A stretch of 64,000 bases of DNA from Raffaelea ambrosiae (Eukaryota; Ascomycota; Sordariomycetes; Ophiostomatales; Ophiostomataceae). This document shows positions 1 through 13,092 of the stretch, one piece after another (position 1 is the stretch's first letter; each line of letters opens with the position of its first letter). A program made the position numbers and the translations under genes. The stretch lies in assembly GCA_002778195.1 (NCBI GenBank), contig PCDI01000001.1:5529338-5593337 (forward strand), read 5' to 3'. The notes below the pieces were generated by a model, which saw only the letters and a program-made list of their open reading frames with translations, was not told the DNA's origin and made no database searches.

Positions 1-62
1 ACAGATGCCACAGCCACCGTGGCAGATGCTGCAACGAGAGCGAGAGCAAACCGAGAGGCCAT
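1..62 (-). CDS. Secreted protein, 5' end only (signal peptide)
   Basis: An ATG on the minus strand (complement of 60-62) opens a frame that runs off the left edge. The first 20 residues begin MASRFALALVAAS and are a basic start followed by an Ala/Val-rich hydrophobic core, the form of a fungal secretion signal peptide. A TATA-like sequence lies about 100 bases upstream on the same strand. The mature protein is outside the window, so no function can be given. Calling it a gene is an inference from the signal peptide plus the TATA element. Confidence 0.6.
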   Translation of the reverse strand, partial: MASRFALALVAASATVAVAS

Positions 63-158
63 CTCGACGTTATGTATCACTCGGCCTACAAAAGCAGGCC
101 CATCAAGTGTCTATGTGTCGTAGAAAACAGGATCCAAATGCGATCCTCGGGGGCTGAT

Positions 159-170
159 GCTATATAAAAT
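159..170 (-). promoter_or_regulatory. TATA-like element of the secreted-protein gene
   Basis: Read on the minus strand, ATTTTATATAGC lies about 100 bases upstream of the ATG at 62. The distance and sequence fit a core promoter. No experimental start site is visible. Confidence 0.4.
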
Positions 171-737
171 TCTCCGTAAAAATGTTATTCTTTTCGACCA
201 CGGTCCGAGACATTGCGGATATTTCGTTCGGGAATTTCGTTCGGGGTATATGAGCCGCCATGGCTCCCGTTCCGTTTTCCGTATCTGTGCATCTTAGGAT
301 ATATTCGGTCAGTTTAATCGTTTCACACCCAAGATTTTAGGCTGATACCTGGAGGCCAGCGAGCAGAGCATACGCCCACTGTCCCGTATTCCATTATTCT
401 TGGACGAGGCAGACAGATCAGCACATCATATTGAGTGATACACTTTCGTCGCTATGTCGAGCGCAAATATGATCTTGCCGTCATCCCGCGATGTCGTGCT
501 TGTCTGACATGGACCCGGGAGCCTGGTTGTCGTTGTCGTTCGCGATATGCCCCCGAGACGTAATATGGTATACAGAGAATGCCTGCCTTGAGACCAACCA
601 GCATATAAGCAATTCAACAGTCCGGATATCATGGAGAGCAGCACGAATGGAATTGCCAATCATACCAGTGCAGTGCTCATCCCACAGTGTCTTCAATGCA
701 GTCTGCTGGGAAGACTCAATAATGGGAGACAAAAGCG

Positions 738-762
738 AATTAAATAAATAAATAAATAAAAA
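738..762. repeat. (AAAT)n microsatellite
   Basis: About five AAAT/TAAA units in intergenic DNA. Confidence 0.8.
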
Positions 763-2136
763 GACAAGGACAGAAATGCGAGAGTCATCTTCGTAGCTCT
801 CTCAGTGGTGAGTATCATCGCGAAAAAGAAAAAGAAAAAGAAAACTGGGAAGTTAACAGGTAGTAGTGATTTTCTTTGTTTGCCAATTCTTGTTTGGTAC
901 GTTGTTGGGCCTGATCTGATAGAAATCTCATTTCCCATAAAACTTGTCTACTTTGCGCCGAGTGCCAAACAAACCACCAGCGACACGTAACTATGTCTTT
1001 ATTTACCAGCGTTTACCAGAGTTTGAACAATCGCCCACTATCCCCACAGCCAGCAATACGAAACGACGCGTCGTCATATTTATCCATTGAATCTATCTAA
1101 AGCCCTAATTCTATACCGGAACACCTTGCTAACTTCATTTTGCGGGTCTCGAGAGAGATCGTGGAATCAGGCAGGCAGAATAGATCCCTGAACTTTAGAA
1201 CCACAACAGTGGCACGCATAACGGGAAAGGAGCAAGGCAGGAGGTTACGCGGCTGTGGCTACATCTGCCAGGTGCTGCGATTGCATTTCGTATCGTCTCA
1301 TAAAGCAGAAAAGGAGGGGGAAAGCCGTTCTAGTTTTTGAAAGGCTGGCAAAACAAGACAGTTGCAACGCTGACGCAAAGTTGAGCAGACGCTGAGACGA
1401 CGCTTACCATGCCGGTGACAGAGAAGAAATGCAAAAAAGGAAAGAAAAACCCCACAAGTCTACAGAAGCCAAGATGCTACAGCCGACATGTCATGTGTCT
1501 GGCTGGGCTGTGCGGGAGTGGAAACCGGGGAGCGAAGGAACAGACAGAAGATAAACAGACTGCAAGCGTGTCGACGGACAAAAGAGATGGAATACTTGGC
1601 CAGTGAAGCTGGCTTTAAAGAAAAAAGGAGCGTGTGAAGCACAGGGACTTTGAGAACAGAAATAGCAATTGAAGAAAAAAACAGAAAGAAGAAACTCATG
1701 ATAAATCCCACATCCAGGCTCCTATAAAGCAGCACGAAAGAGCGACTACCATAAACGTCTCTACCACCCCCTTCCACGGACTTCCGGCGGAAGCCTCAGA
1801 AAACAACCGAAGAGAACGCAAGGTGTTGGAAACGGTGCAGTTCATAAGAGTCGTGATTGAAAAAACCAGTGACAAGCGAAAAAGACATGTACCCCATGAT
1901 TCAAAAGCAGAATCCACGAGAAAGGCGTCGTGATATGCATTTTCAGTTCATTTTTTTTCATCGCCGTGACGCCTTTCGCATCCGCCAAACGCCAACACTA
2001 TGAAGAAGAGTATTGCGCGACGAAAGGAAACAGAACACAGTCTCGAGTAGGCAAGCTGAGAAGCCAATGCATAAGTACAGGGAAAAGCCGGAGACGAAAA
2101 GGAGCACAAAGAACCATATTGGCTCACCACAACGCT

Positions 2137-3652
2137 TTAGACGCCAGTGGGCGGGGGGCCCGGAGGACCCTGGGGGGCGTTGCCACCAAAGGGACCGGGG
2201 CCATACGGGCTCACACCACCGGGGACAGCGCCGTGAACGGGGTAGTGCGGCGGCGGAGGAGCCGGGCGGTAGGGAGTTCCAACACCCGAATTGTTCTGCG
2301 AGCGGCCCCAGGAGAGACGCACACGCGAGTTGCCAATGGGGTAGCCCTGCATCTGGTTGATGGCCATCTCAGCAGCATGACGGTGAACAAACTGGACGAA
2401 ACCGCAGCCTTTGCCAGGTGGGATCTTCACGTAAGTGATTTCGCCGAAGCCCTGGAAAAACGAACGGAGCTCATCCTCGGTCACGTAGCCCGACAGACCA
2501 CCCACGAAGACGGTCGTGTTGTTGGGATCAGTGAACTGGTTCATAGGTTGGGGGGCCATGGGGCCGAAGCCGGGCTGGTAGTAGCCCCCGTTGCCACCAT
2601 TGCCCATGCCCCAGCCCATGCCGCCGTGGGCAGGGCCGTGAGGGGGCATGTGGTTTCCATGCTGGCCCTGGCCATACTGGTGGGAACTGTAGTGCGAAGT
2701 CAGCATGCAGTTCTCAGAAGGTCTCGAAAGTATTCCGAAGTGTTAAACAGAGCCAACTCACCGAGTCTTAGGCGTAGCCGTAGAGATGCGCATGGGGCGG
2801 TTACCGCAGTACACGCCCTGCATTTCGACAAGGGCACGCTGCTGGTCCGTCTCGTCGGAGAAGCGGACAAAACCATAGCCACGCGACTGACCAGTGACAG
2901 CATCGGTCATGATCTTAGCAGATTTGCACGAAGGGAAACGAGCCTGGAAAAGGCTAACGAGGACAAACTCGTTGACCTCCGGGCCGAGATCACCAACAAA
3001 GATGCTGAACTCGGGGCTACGGTCATCGCTTTGCATCCTGATAGTTAGCGACAGGCGAAAAAATTAAACTAGACCGTCCACCCTATCGGACATTGAAAAG
3101 AAAACTCACCGACGGTCCACGAGGCCACCGCCAGAGGCCCAGTTGAGCTTGAACACACGAGAGGAGTTAGGCACGGCCGTGCCGTTCAAGCCCAGAGCCT
3201 TGGTGGCCGCGTCGGTAGTATTGAATTCCACGAAGCAGTAGCCGGCGTTGCTGTCATTCTGTTAGTGAATGTGCCACGCAGAATAAAAAAAAAGAGTCAT
3301 AGCATACCCAGAGGCACGATCACGGATGACCTTGACATTAACCGTCTCTCCAGAAACAGTCGTGAAAACGTTCTTGACGAAGTTCTCATCCATCCAGGGC
3401 TCGAGCTCGCCCATCCTTTTGGCGGTGTTAGCTAGGCTGCCGACGCCTTTGGTCATGTCACAATTTCGGCGGCGGCACTTACCACAGAGTCTTGGAGGGC
3501 TCGCCACCCTGCGGCAGAGCCGGTGCGGGCGGGAAGGCCGAGTCAAGCGACCCATTGATGGGCGTGGCGGTGGTCTCGGAAGTCATGCCGCCGTTGGTCG
3601 GGGGAGGGAAGCTGGCCATAGTGAGGTCGCTGGTTTCGTCAGAGTAGTCCAT
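2137..3652 (-). CDS. Nam8/TIA-1-like RNA-binding protein with three RRMs
   Basis: Five exons on the minus strand: 3652-3483, 3415-3308, 3250-3110, 3037-2762 and 2686-2137, giving 414 residues. Donors are GTAAGT, GTATGC, GTGAGT and GTGAGT. RRM1 starts at residue 55 with KTLWMGELEPWMDE, RRM2 has SIFVGDLGPEV and RGYGFVRF, and RRM3 has TTVFVGGLSGYVTEDEL and GCGFVQF. This order and the LWMGELEPWMDE start are typical of the fungal Nam8/Csx1/TIA-1 group, which binds U-rich RNA in splicing or mRNA turnover. The C-terminus after RRM3 is rich in Pro, Gly and His, as is common in this group. Acceptor choice for exon 3 (ACAG before CAACGCC) was set by the conserved GNAGYCFVEF reading. Which of splicing factor or stability factor it is cannot be told from the sequence. 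Confidence 0.9.
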
Positions 3653-6590
3653 TGTAGATTTCGGGGCTTGGCGAAGAAGGCAAGAGGTAAAAAATATATG
3701 AAGGTGAAAAAGGAGGAAGAAACGAAAAGATAAGTCTGTGCTCCAGAAAATAGAGACAGGAGGAGGGAACAGTGAAGAAGTGAACGAGAAGAGTCGGGGC
3801 TTCTTACTTGTCGTTAATGCTTGCAGCTATTGATCAGTCCAAGGAAGGTTGGACGGGAAAAAGACAGAAACAAAGGTGGGAGAGAAAATAACGAAAAAAA
3901 GAGGAAGTGGTGGGTAAGGTAAAATCCCTGAGAGGAAAAAAGTTAGCGAGGAGCTCGGGTCTGTTTACGCGTCCTGGACAACGCAAAGCAGCCCAACAAC
4001 GGGTGAGAGGTGGCAGAATAAGAGGTAAGTGAAAACAATAACAGAGAAAAATCAGAACAAGGTGAGGAAGTCTGTGGAACCGAGCCCAACACAGTCCAAC
4101 ACAGTCTAGCAAAATATAGTCCAGGCAGCCACCCCGCCATGCTCAATTGAATGCATCGGCCAACGCAGAATACGGTGAAGAAGCTGCAGACACAAACTCC
4201 AAGGAGAACATCCTCAGTGCGCAGGCGCCTGTTGGGTCCAGTCACATGGCCTGGGTCTGTCTCCGAGAAGGCCCCGAGTGCCCAACAATGATGTAATCGG
4301 CGTGAGGTGGCCTAGAAGATAGTGCACGTCGCCTCGCGCTCAGGATCGATACGTGCTCCGACACTGGACGTTGCCACATAAGTGAATCCCTCTCTGATAA
4401 AAAGTCCTCCGTCGTGAAAGCCAAACTCCAGTGCAATAGAGGTCTGGCAATGTAGGCCTCGTCAAGAGGCCCGCCAAAGCTGCACTTTTGCCACAGTTGA
4501 CTCCCGTGGTATTCAAAACCACATCAGACGCCAGTTGCAAGTGTTTACATTTATTAAAATCAAATTGCATACCGTCTTTCACACAATTGCAACGGCACTC
4601 GCCCGCAGATTGGTAATAATGGTTGGAATGGGTAATGGATCAAGGCTGCCCAACGAATATAAAGAAACAACCACTTTGCCCCAGGGCTCGCAACTTACCA
4701 ATATTGAAACAGGGGTATAGAACCGGTCAGTAACAAAAGCAAGGACGCCGAAGAGAATGTCTAGGTAGCGAAGAAACCTAGAGCTGCCAATGACTTTGAA
4801 AGACTGGTTCAGAGAATCCAAGAGCCGATTTCGATTTGGTGACAACGCCCCACGCCTTGGAAACGAAGAATCTGTTGTGCTGGAAGAAAAAAGAGTATTC
4901 CGAAGTGATTGAAGATTGCAAATTAAATATGTGCAAAGAACAAAAGTTCCACGGTGGTAGGTAGAAGGGGGAGGGGGGTTGACGAAAGACGCTGAGTGGC
5001 AAGGTGACCAAGATCGAAACTAAAAAATCAGACGTTAGAACCTGGTACACATAAAGGCACGCAACGGCAAGGCATTTAGTCCGGGTAAGAGAAGAGTTGA
5101 GGCAATCCAGCGATCCGACAAGTTTCGGTGTTGCTGCATCGCAATGTGTACGATTTGTGCATAACCAGGAAAGTCAATGCCCGGCTCGTTCAAGGCCAGT
5201 CTGATTCCGGCCAACAGCCGACATCGCGGCGTACGAGCAGCAATAAGTTGCGACCGTCACCGGTGTCCCCCACCCCCCAAAATCCCAAGCTCCTTCAATC
5301 CGGGGCATGCGGCGCGAGTTCTGTCACGGCCATCCAGGTTGCCGAACAGCAATCGGCAATAGGTAGATTGTTGCCGACTCTGAAAACAAGGGCACCGATG
5401 CAGTAGTTGTAGCTTCTTCAGCACGGATTCAGTGACTGGGGTAGGTATGAAGTATTGGCTATCGTCGCGATGGTTGTGTCGCAAAAATAGCGTTCCCGGC
5501 TCGCCATGGAGAGGGGGGGGGGGTCGTTTGTTTCTTTAGAGCTAATCGCTCGCAAAGCTCATCGCCCTTCCTGTCGTCACGGTCCAGTTCTCAATCCCTT
5601 TCGTTGAGGGGAAATACTTTTGACTTGGCTGAGCTTCCACAGCAATGACACCGTCCGCAAGCTGCCTTTACTGAGAGCTGGGGAACTTCTAAAGGGTGGA
5701 CGGCATGCAAAAATTTGCGGTCGCCCATACCCCACACACACGGCGCGCCATGGTCAAGTTTTGATTCCGCAAAAAGCCAGTGTCGGACCCCACCTCGGAC
5801 GCGACGGGTCGGAATTTTTTCAAGGTAGGGTTTGACGACAGCTGGTTGAAAGGAACGCGAGAAAGGCACGGACGGATGCGCGGGATTGTCGCGATTATCC
5901 CCAGGACAATACAATGGATGGGGAGGCGTCGGGGGGGGTCGTCATTCAGCCGGGGAGAAACGGCGCGTGACGGCGCGAAACGGTAGTGCCGGCAATGCAG
6001 GATCCAGGGCCCGTATATGCAAAGGGGGTATGAGGGAACGATGAGGATGGTTGAATGGACTTGACCAACCGATCGCGAAAATGAAGCCTGCCGGCGCAAC
6101 ACCATGGTCTGGCCGATATAGCCGACTTACCTTCTATCACAGTCTTTCTTGTAAATCGCGAACACGATACAGGAAGTCCAATTGTACCGGGAATTGAAGC
6201 GCGCGAATCGAGAAGAGGGAAATGCGAGAAGTTGCTGTCGAAAGGAGCGCGCTGCAAGTCACAAAAACGAAACTGTCGGGCAGGGCAGACAAAGCAGTAT
6301 GCGCGCAAGCAATTGGCGAACGGGGACGGGGGGGACGGAACGGGGATCGCGGGCGAAAAACCGGTGGCTCAAATTTTTCTTCTCTTGCGACGACAGGATC
6401 GAGGGCGGATCGGAGGGGCCGGAGAACAACAACGGAGGAAACTCGCGCGTGTTACTCGAGAAGAAGATGCCGTGGAGGAAGGTGGGGAAGCTGTCGCAGA
6501 GCCGAAAGGAAGCAGAAGCAATAAAAGAAAGCTTAAAAAAAAGTGCGTGATGCGACAATGATGGGGGCAAAAACCACACCTAGATTATGC
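3653..6590. other. Intergenic / long 5' region, no gene seen
   Basis: The minus strand here (upstream of the RNA-binding protein gene) is CT-rich in 3700-4120, as fungal promoters often are. The remaining frames are short, lack recognisable motifs and are not bounded by convincing splice sites. It could contain a long 5' UTR or non-coding transcript; the sequence alone does not decide. Confidence 0.5.
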
Positions 6591-6599
6591 TTTTTTTTT

Positions 6600-6990
6600 G
6601 AGATCCGGAAATCGCAGAACGACAAGGGAAATGCGAGGGCACAAAAGGGACGATGGAGATAGGAAGGAAAGGAGTTGCAATAAAGCAGAAACAAAAACAG
6701 CAACGGAAGAGAGAAGGGGGGGTGGTGGAAAGAGTTGTGTGAGGGTAGGGGGGAGGAAGGGAAAGAAGGGAAGAGGAAGGGGAAAGAAAAAAAAAAAGCA
6801 GAAAAGGGAAGAAAAAAAAAAGCGAGCCTTTTTTTCCTGTGCTAGGTGCTGGGAGGGGCGGAGAATGGATGACGAAGTGGGCGGGAAACGAGGGGACACT
6901 GGAAAAGAACGAGGGAGGGAAAAGAGGAGAAAGAACGACGCAAAGGTGCTAAAACTGGGAATAAGGAAAGAGCAAGACAAGAGAGAGACA
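6600..6990. repeat. Long polypurine/polypyrimidine tract
   Basis: About 400 bases in which the plus strand is almost only A and G, with few pyrimidine interruptions, including A-runs of 8-10. The minus strand is therefore a CT tract. The Lys/Arg/Glu-rich or Ser/Pro/Phe-rich translations across it are compositional artefacts. Confidence 0.7.
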
Positions 6991-9900
6991 GGCCAATGAG
7001 TGGAGATCGGCCAGGCGAAGGAGAGCGGAAACGCGCTATGGAAGCAGGGGTGCACACACCCACGCAGCGCAGAGTGGACGAGCCACAGTTAGAGGACAGA
7101 TACACGCAGAAATGGCAAGTCCCTGGAACCGTTCGAACTCGCCGAAAGGTTTTGGGCACTGTGTCTCGAGAACCGCTAGCGGCTAATTTGCGCTGCTGCG
7201 CCCGCTAGTAGTTAGCTGTGGCTGCAGCCAGCAGAGGGGCTGAAAGCAGGTGTTGGCAGCATTCCGCATACATAGTATGGTTACGGGAGGAGCTATGGAG
7301 CTCGTATATGGAAACAGAAGTATGTCTGATGGTAAGCCCGGTGTGGATGGGGGGACACGAAGGCCCATTACTCACTGCCACCTGCAGGCCCTGCTAGGCC
7401 TAAGCGGGCTGCATTGCGGCAGGTGCGTTCGCGCAGAGTGCAGAGAGGGGGGCAGGGGAGGCAGGAGCGACCTGGGCGCGCCGACCGACTCCACTCAGGT
7501 GTGGCTACTTCGCGACGGTCGTTGGCTGTTGTGGCGGCGGTACAGACAGGGCATTGGGATCTCTGGTTGGTCAGCCGGGCTTCCGCCTAGCTCCTTAGCT
7601 CTCACTTCACTCGGGCTTTACACGAAAGGGTGGGCAGCGACAGGGAAGAGGGGTGGTTCTTTCGCCGTTCTTTGCTTCTGTGGCTTTTCTGCCCAGCGCG
7701 CTGTCGTCCCATCACACGGTCATCGATCCTTCCTCGCGTGCTGGCTCCAGGCATCTACCTGGCACATTGCATTCCAACGCTCGTGACCTGCAGCGCGTCG
7801 TACCCCTCTATACAGTGTACTACTTTGTATAAGTATGTAGCTTTGCTGGTCGCGCCTTCCCTGCGGAAGGAATGGAGTGCGACGCCGCAGCTGGGCGCCA
7901 TCAATTTGCGACTTCTTGCAAGGGAGGGCCATGGTTGCGCGCTAGCGTCACTTTGGACCAAGCTGCTCAGCCGAACTGCGGGACTGGAGAGGGAAAGAGC
8001 ACCACACTCAGAACATTTTATCAGCCGCGGCGAAAGGAAGCAGAAAAAATAAAGCAGAAAAAAAAAAGAAAAGACGCGCAGAGAAAAACTTCCTTGACAG
8101 CTGCACTACGTAAGATTTTAACAGAGCAGGTGCGACATGCCGGCTCACACTGTGCTCCCCCCTGATCGTCGCTGCACGAATGCCAGAGTGCATACGGTGT
8201 ACAGCTGAAGTAGAAAGTCTGCGTGAGAGTATGGCAAAGGTACCTGGGTCCCTCCTGGCCCCTATCGCTTTCGTTTTTTGGTTGGTTGGCTCGTCTCATT
8301 TTTGTGCGTTCTTTGCTTCTCCATGTCTTTCAATCTTTTGGGGGCCCTCGCTTCCACGCCCACTCCGGACCTGCCGGCATGCAAAGCCGCGCGGAGGCCG
8401 TCGGTAGGACCCCCCCCTCCCATCTTTCCTCTAAACACGTGTTTTCGTGTGTGGGAAATGGCAAGGGGCACGCTTTTAAGCCCGCAGCCCTGGACCACGA
8501 CGAGAGCCACGGCACGATCTGGTCGTCTCTTGTCGGATCCGCACGGACAGCCGATTCAAAGTTTTCTTCTAGCTGCAAGCTACTTGGAGATAGTGGACCG
8601 CGCCTTTGACGCATCGGTCGTGGTGCTAGTGTGGGCGTCGCAGAACAGGCAATGCGTCTAGGAGGTGAGACAAATAAGAGGAAGCCGAGTGACAATAGCG
8701 ACCAACGAAAGCAGAGGGTAAAGAGTGAACCGAGGTGAACCAAATGGCAGTGTTGAGAAATGAGAATAGTGACCAAAAAGACCGATAGCCCTTTTCCACC
8801 ACCCCTGCCAGTAATCAGCTTACACGGCATGCAATGCGTAGTTAGTGGTATTATTATTCCCTAAATTTTATGGTCCCTGCCTCCTGTTTGTCTGCAGGGG
8901 TAAATAGGAGCAGAGATGGCAGCAAACGGACGGCGGGGATAATAAATAGGCAGGTAAACATGGATGAATCACCGTGGAAGCGTGCTAGAAGCCTGCTGGA
9001 ATCATACTGTAACCAGAAGATGGAACCCACCGAATTCGAACCAAACGATGGCCATGATCGATCGCCACAGCAGATAATAATAGCCAGAACGTCGTATCCG
9101 TCCGGGTGGAATGGAATGTCTCTGTTCGAGCCCCGTACTAATCCGAGGGCGTATGGAACGTGTGGTTGGTGTGCCTGGCCGGCCAAGACAACGCCGTCTG
9201 ATATCGCACGCCGTATGTTACTGGCCGTAAGTTACTGGGGCAAAACAAGCTCACGTCTGCAAGTAGAGAAAAGAGAAGCTTCGTGCGCAGGTATATGGTA
9301 ACTACACGGTCATAGGCGCGTACTAACTATGTAGAATAATCCTGCCCGGGTGTGTGTCACCAATGTCTGCCATAGATTGAGCAGGGCCAGGAAAGGAAAA
9401 AAGAGCAAGAAGAAAAGGGAAGACGGTCAAGGAGAAAAGAAGCAAAGAAAACCGGCAACCAGATCGGTGGTTCTCCTCTGCCAAAGCCACGCCGGATCTC
9501 GCAACCAGATCGCCACCGGCTGATGGTGTGACGTGGTGGAGTCTCAACACTGGCTGAGCTGTGTGTCAAGCACGCGAAAGAGGAAGCTCATCATGAGGCA
9601 GCCGATAAGAGAAGACCAGTGATGCCAGTCTATGTAAGACCAGACACTACGAAATGCCAAGGGACCTGAAACAGACACCACCGGCCACGAGAGGACGTCC
9701 AGGCTCGTTTGCCGGACACGGACATGGCCAATGCCTGCAGGCATCATGGCAGCATGCATCAAATGGCTTGGGACACCGTGACCGGTCACATTTTTATATT
9801 TTGAGGAGCAGGGACTCGCAGCCTGAGCAGTCTGTCTGGTTTTCTTTTTTTTTTCGGTGTCTCGCTAAGACTGTGTGTTGCATCAGCGAATGAAACATCG

Positions 9901-12900
9901 GACAGGCCAGGAGACAGGATGTAGAGGAAAACAAGGCAAAGACAACAATAGAAACGAGAAACAAACGAGAAACAAACGAGAAAGCGGAAACTCTGAGAAA
10001 CAGGCTGGAAACAAAGAGCTTAGTATGGCCCTCGTCAAACGTCTGCGGCGTAACTGGACTGGCGCTCCAATCAGTTGGCTGACAAAGCCCTGAGGCGGCC
10101 CCGCATACCTGGCCTGGCTTGAAACAGAAACTGAACAAGAAACGAAACTTCTTTTGGGTAGTCCAATCTCTGTTTTTGTGTCGCTCGCTGGCCTCCTCCA
10201 ATCTCCCCGTATTTTTTTTTTTTTTTTGGCTGCACGTTCTGTTCTACAGTGGCTGCCAGTGGGATCACGTTTTGCGGTCGTACACTGTATCCTGCATAAA
10301 TTAACACTGTCTTCTGGTTTGTGGGGAAAAAAATTCCTTCCAAGCTCTTCCCCTCCATCAGCTCAACAAAAAGCAAGGTACTTTTTTTTTTGTATGTATT
10401 TCCTCCTAGACAGGGGCGCCTGTCAACCCGCTTGGCAATGCCGCACACATCACACTGATACGACAGGCCCGATACGACGACGTCGGGCGTTTTTTGGTAG
10501 CATGGGATCGGTAGCCAGCGTGGGTGGTTGTGGGTGGTTCTCGCCGATATGCACGGCGGAATACTGAATGTGGCCCCATCATGATCCATCACAAATTCTC
10601 GGTAGATCTGCACAACCACTCTCTACGAAGTAGATTGGGGGCCTACCTACATAGTAGGTTGGTCTTTCTTTTCCTTGCACGTCGGTATCTGAAACACATG
10701 TTCACTATGCAGGGAGAGGTTCGCATCTGGCCGGAGCTGTCCGTTTTCTTGGGTTCACTTCTTGGGTCACCAAATGGCACAGAGCCAAGTAACAGGCACT
10801 GCCGTGTCCCAGGCCAACCGGCATCCCCATTTCGATCATTTCATCGAACCACTAAAATCTCTCGAAGTCCCGATGTGCATCGATCACAGGCAGCCCAGAA
10901 TCCTCCGACACAGGCCAGCATGCGAACCCGGAGTCCTCGGCCCGTTGTCACCTTGAGGGCCATGATCGTCATGGAGGAAGCACACGCATTGGCCAGCGTC
11001 TGGCCAGCTTTTCTGGTCAGCTTTCTGGCGACACCCAATCCTCCCCTTCCCCTCCTTTGCCCCCCCCTGACCGGCAGCTGTGGTCAAGCTTTAATGCTAG
11101 CTTGCCAGTCTTGTTTTCTCACGCCAGAAGATCGGCAATATTACCTCGCATCCCCATAGTGAGGCCAGGCTTCCGAATCTTGGAAACAGGACCGTCTACA
11201 ATGGCCGTGTGGTGAGCGAACCCGCCTGCAGCGACCCCTTTCGTAGATGGACAGCCGCCTAAGCGTCCTAATGCATATTATCCTGTGCGTGGCGTGTTAT
11301 GTCCACGTAATGGCCGTCGAGCGCAGCTGGATGCAAGTAGACGGCTCTGGCAAACGGCTGCTGGAAGCAGAATGTGACATCCCAAATCGCATATGGGCAA
11401 CATATTAAGTGGCGAACGACTGATGAAAATGACCCAGACTTATGCTCGAAAGCAGATGTCGCAATGTGGCACCTCCAAACAAATTAATTTGTTGTCTTTT
11501 ATCGTGATGTCACCCAGTGTCTGCAACTGCAAATGCTGGTTTGCAAAGAATGCTTCCTCCTCCCTTTGCCCGTCAAACGACCCAATTCCCATCGTATTTG
11601 GCCTTACGTACGCGTACGCTACTTTTTTTAACGTCTTGGGTGCGTGTAGACCTCGGTTGTCCTGGCAAAAGGCATTCATGCAAAATCCACACAGTGATCA
11701 TCTAGGAAAAGAGCATCAGTAAAAGACGGCCCGATGAGACTTGTGGCTGTTCATATACATTGCGGGGCCTAATTGGTCCAAAAGTTTTTGCTGATTCTTT
11801 AATATTTCCCCTTTTTGAATTATCGTCTTTATTTTGGTACTTGGGCTTCTCTTTTTGTCTCTTTTCTTTTGCAGTGTTTATGGATTTACATCAATTTTTG
11901 GCATATATCACCACTCTTTACTATATTTGGAACAAATTACAAACAAGTCCTCCAAATGAAGTTCATTAGACACGTGGCTATTTTTTTTTTTTTTCTCTAT
12001 TTGTAAGATTTGAAGTGCACTGCACTGTCACTCTGCACTTAGGGCAGTATCCTTGACGATTGCCAGGTGTATTCGTCCTGTCGACAGCCTTCCGCAGCGA
12101 AACCAAGTACCACTTCCCGAATTCCAACTCCCACAGCCCGTTCAGATGAGACAAAACTATTCGTTGAACACTCTGTGGAGATGGGTATATTACTGTCTTT
12201 CTTTCCCCAGAAAAATAAGTATCTGTAGAGTAATGACTCAGTGTGGTGGGCGGCTCAACAAAGACGAAAAATATGTTTAACCATCTCTCTTTTTCAGAGC
12301 CAGTCTAAACTGCTATTCCGTCTTTTCAAGGCCGAGACTACCCACAGAGACATGGAGGTATCTAAAGTCCCAATGCCACGACTAAAATGGTTGTAATTCC
12401 TCTGCTCTAGCATAAGCATGGGATATAGATAACCGTCGTTGATGTCACAACTTCCAGTGTTCCTTTCTTTAGCTTTCCCACAAACTGGGAGTTGTCGAAC
12501 ACAACGGCTGTACCTCTTTCCTTGCCATAAACTTTCGTGATTTATTTCGTGTACCTCTCGTCAGTCTCTCCTGCTCCCCGTACAGATAGCCGCCGATGCG
12601 TGCTGTCTTCGCCTTGTGGTCGCGTCGTTCCGTGTCTTTCGTGATCCTCTAGAGAAGGACCGCCCGCCCGGGTCATCCATCCAAGCCTTGAACGATCGCA
12701 GGGGTTTCGTAGCAAGATCCGACAGGTTTCCGCAGCAGTGGACTAACCGAGGGTGGCACAGCTTAAGACTTCTGTGCGCTTTGGATTGCTTATTGGCAGC
12801 TGTGGACAGCAACTCGAAGCTGCTTGCAGGATCGCACGGCAACAGCCAAGGCTCTGCTGACCCACAGACAGGGTTGTAAACTCCAAAGCACTCGTATGAC

Positions 12901-13092
12901 TGCAGCCGACAATGGAATGGCGCAATTGGTTAGCGTACAGTGAGTCACCATTTTCACTTCTAGTTGCAGCTCAGCATCCCTCAACATTTATCCGTCTCTT
13001 TGAAGCCCGATTGTTGATTTTGTAAACACGAGTCTTGCGATTGTCTTTGGTATTACCTCGCATACCGGTATCTGATCCGATTGAGGTACGCC
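6991..13092. other. Large gene-poor interval, no gene seen
   Basis: About 6.1 kb with only short unconvincing frames on both strands. I find no protein motif, no credible tRNA and no transposon ends. T-runs and A-runs are scattered (9848, 10214, 10380, 11980). Together with the upstream part it makes a 9.4 kb gap between the RNA-binding protein gene and the GNAT gene, which is long next to the 0.1-2 kb spacings seen elsewhere apart from the roughly 2.9 kb stretch at 50595-53502. Confidence 0.5.

Larger units (their letters stand above)
63..2136. other. Intergenic, no gene seen
   Basis: About 2 kb between the 5' tip of the secreted-protein gene and the 3' end of the RNA-binding protein gene. 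It holds the promoter of the first and the 3' UTR of the second. Two low-complexity patches are visible: an AAAT tetranucleotide run near 738-762 and an AAAAAG run near 822-844. Open frames here are short and show no recognisable motif. A palindromic ACGCGT (MCB-type) lies near 1067; its meaning is unknown. Confidence 0.6.

Noticed and set aside
1930..3048. 372-codon plus-strand open frame
   Set aside because: Antisense shadow of the RRM gene; no protein motif of its own, and GC-rich third positions on the opposite strand explain the openness.
7250..8660. Series of plus-strand open frames of 100-180 codons
   Set aside because: No recognisable domain, poor start contexts and no splice sites that join them into a longer protein.
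9100..9160. GTTCGAGCCCC as a possible tRNA B box
   Set aside because: No A box or cloverleaf upstream.
12900..12990. tRNA-like segment GGCGCAATTGGTTAGCG
   Set aside because: It resembles a tRNA D-arm/A box, but no paired acceptor stem, anticodon stem or GGTTCGANTCC B box follows at the right spacing.
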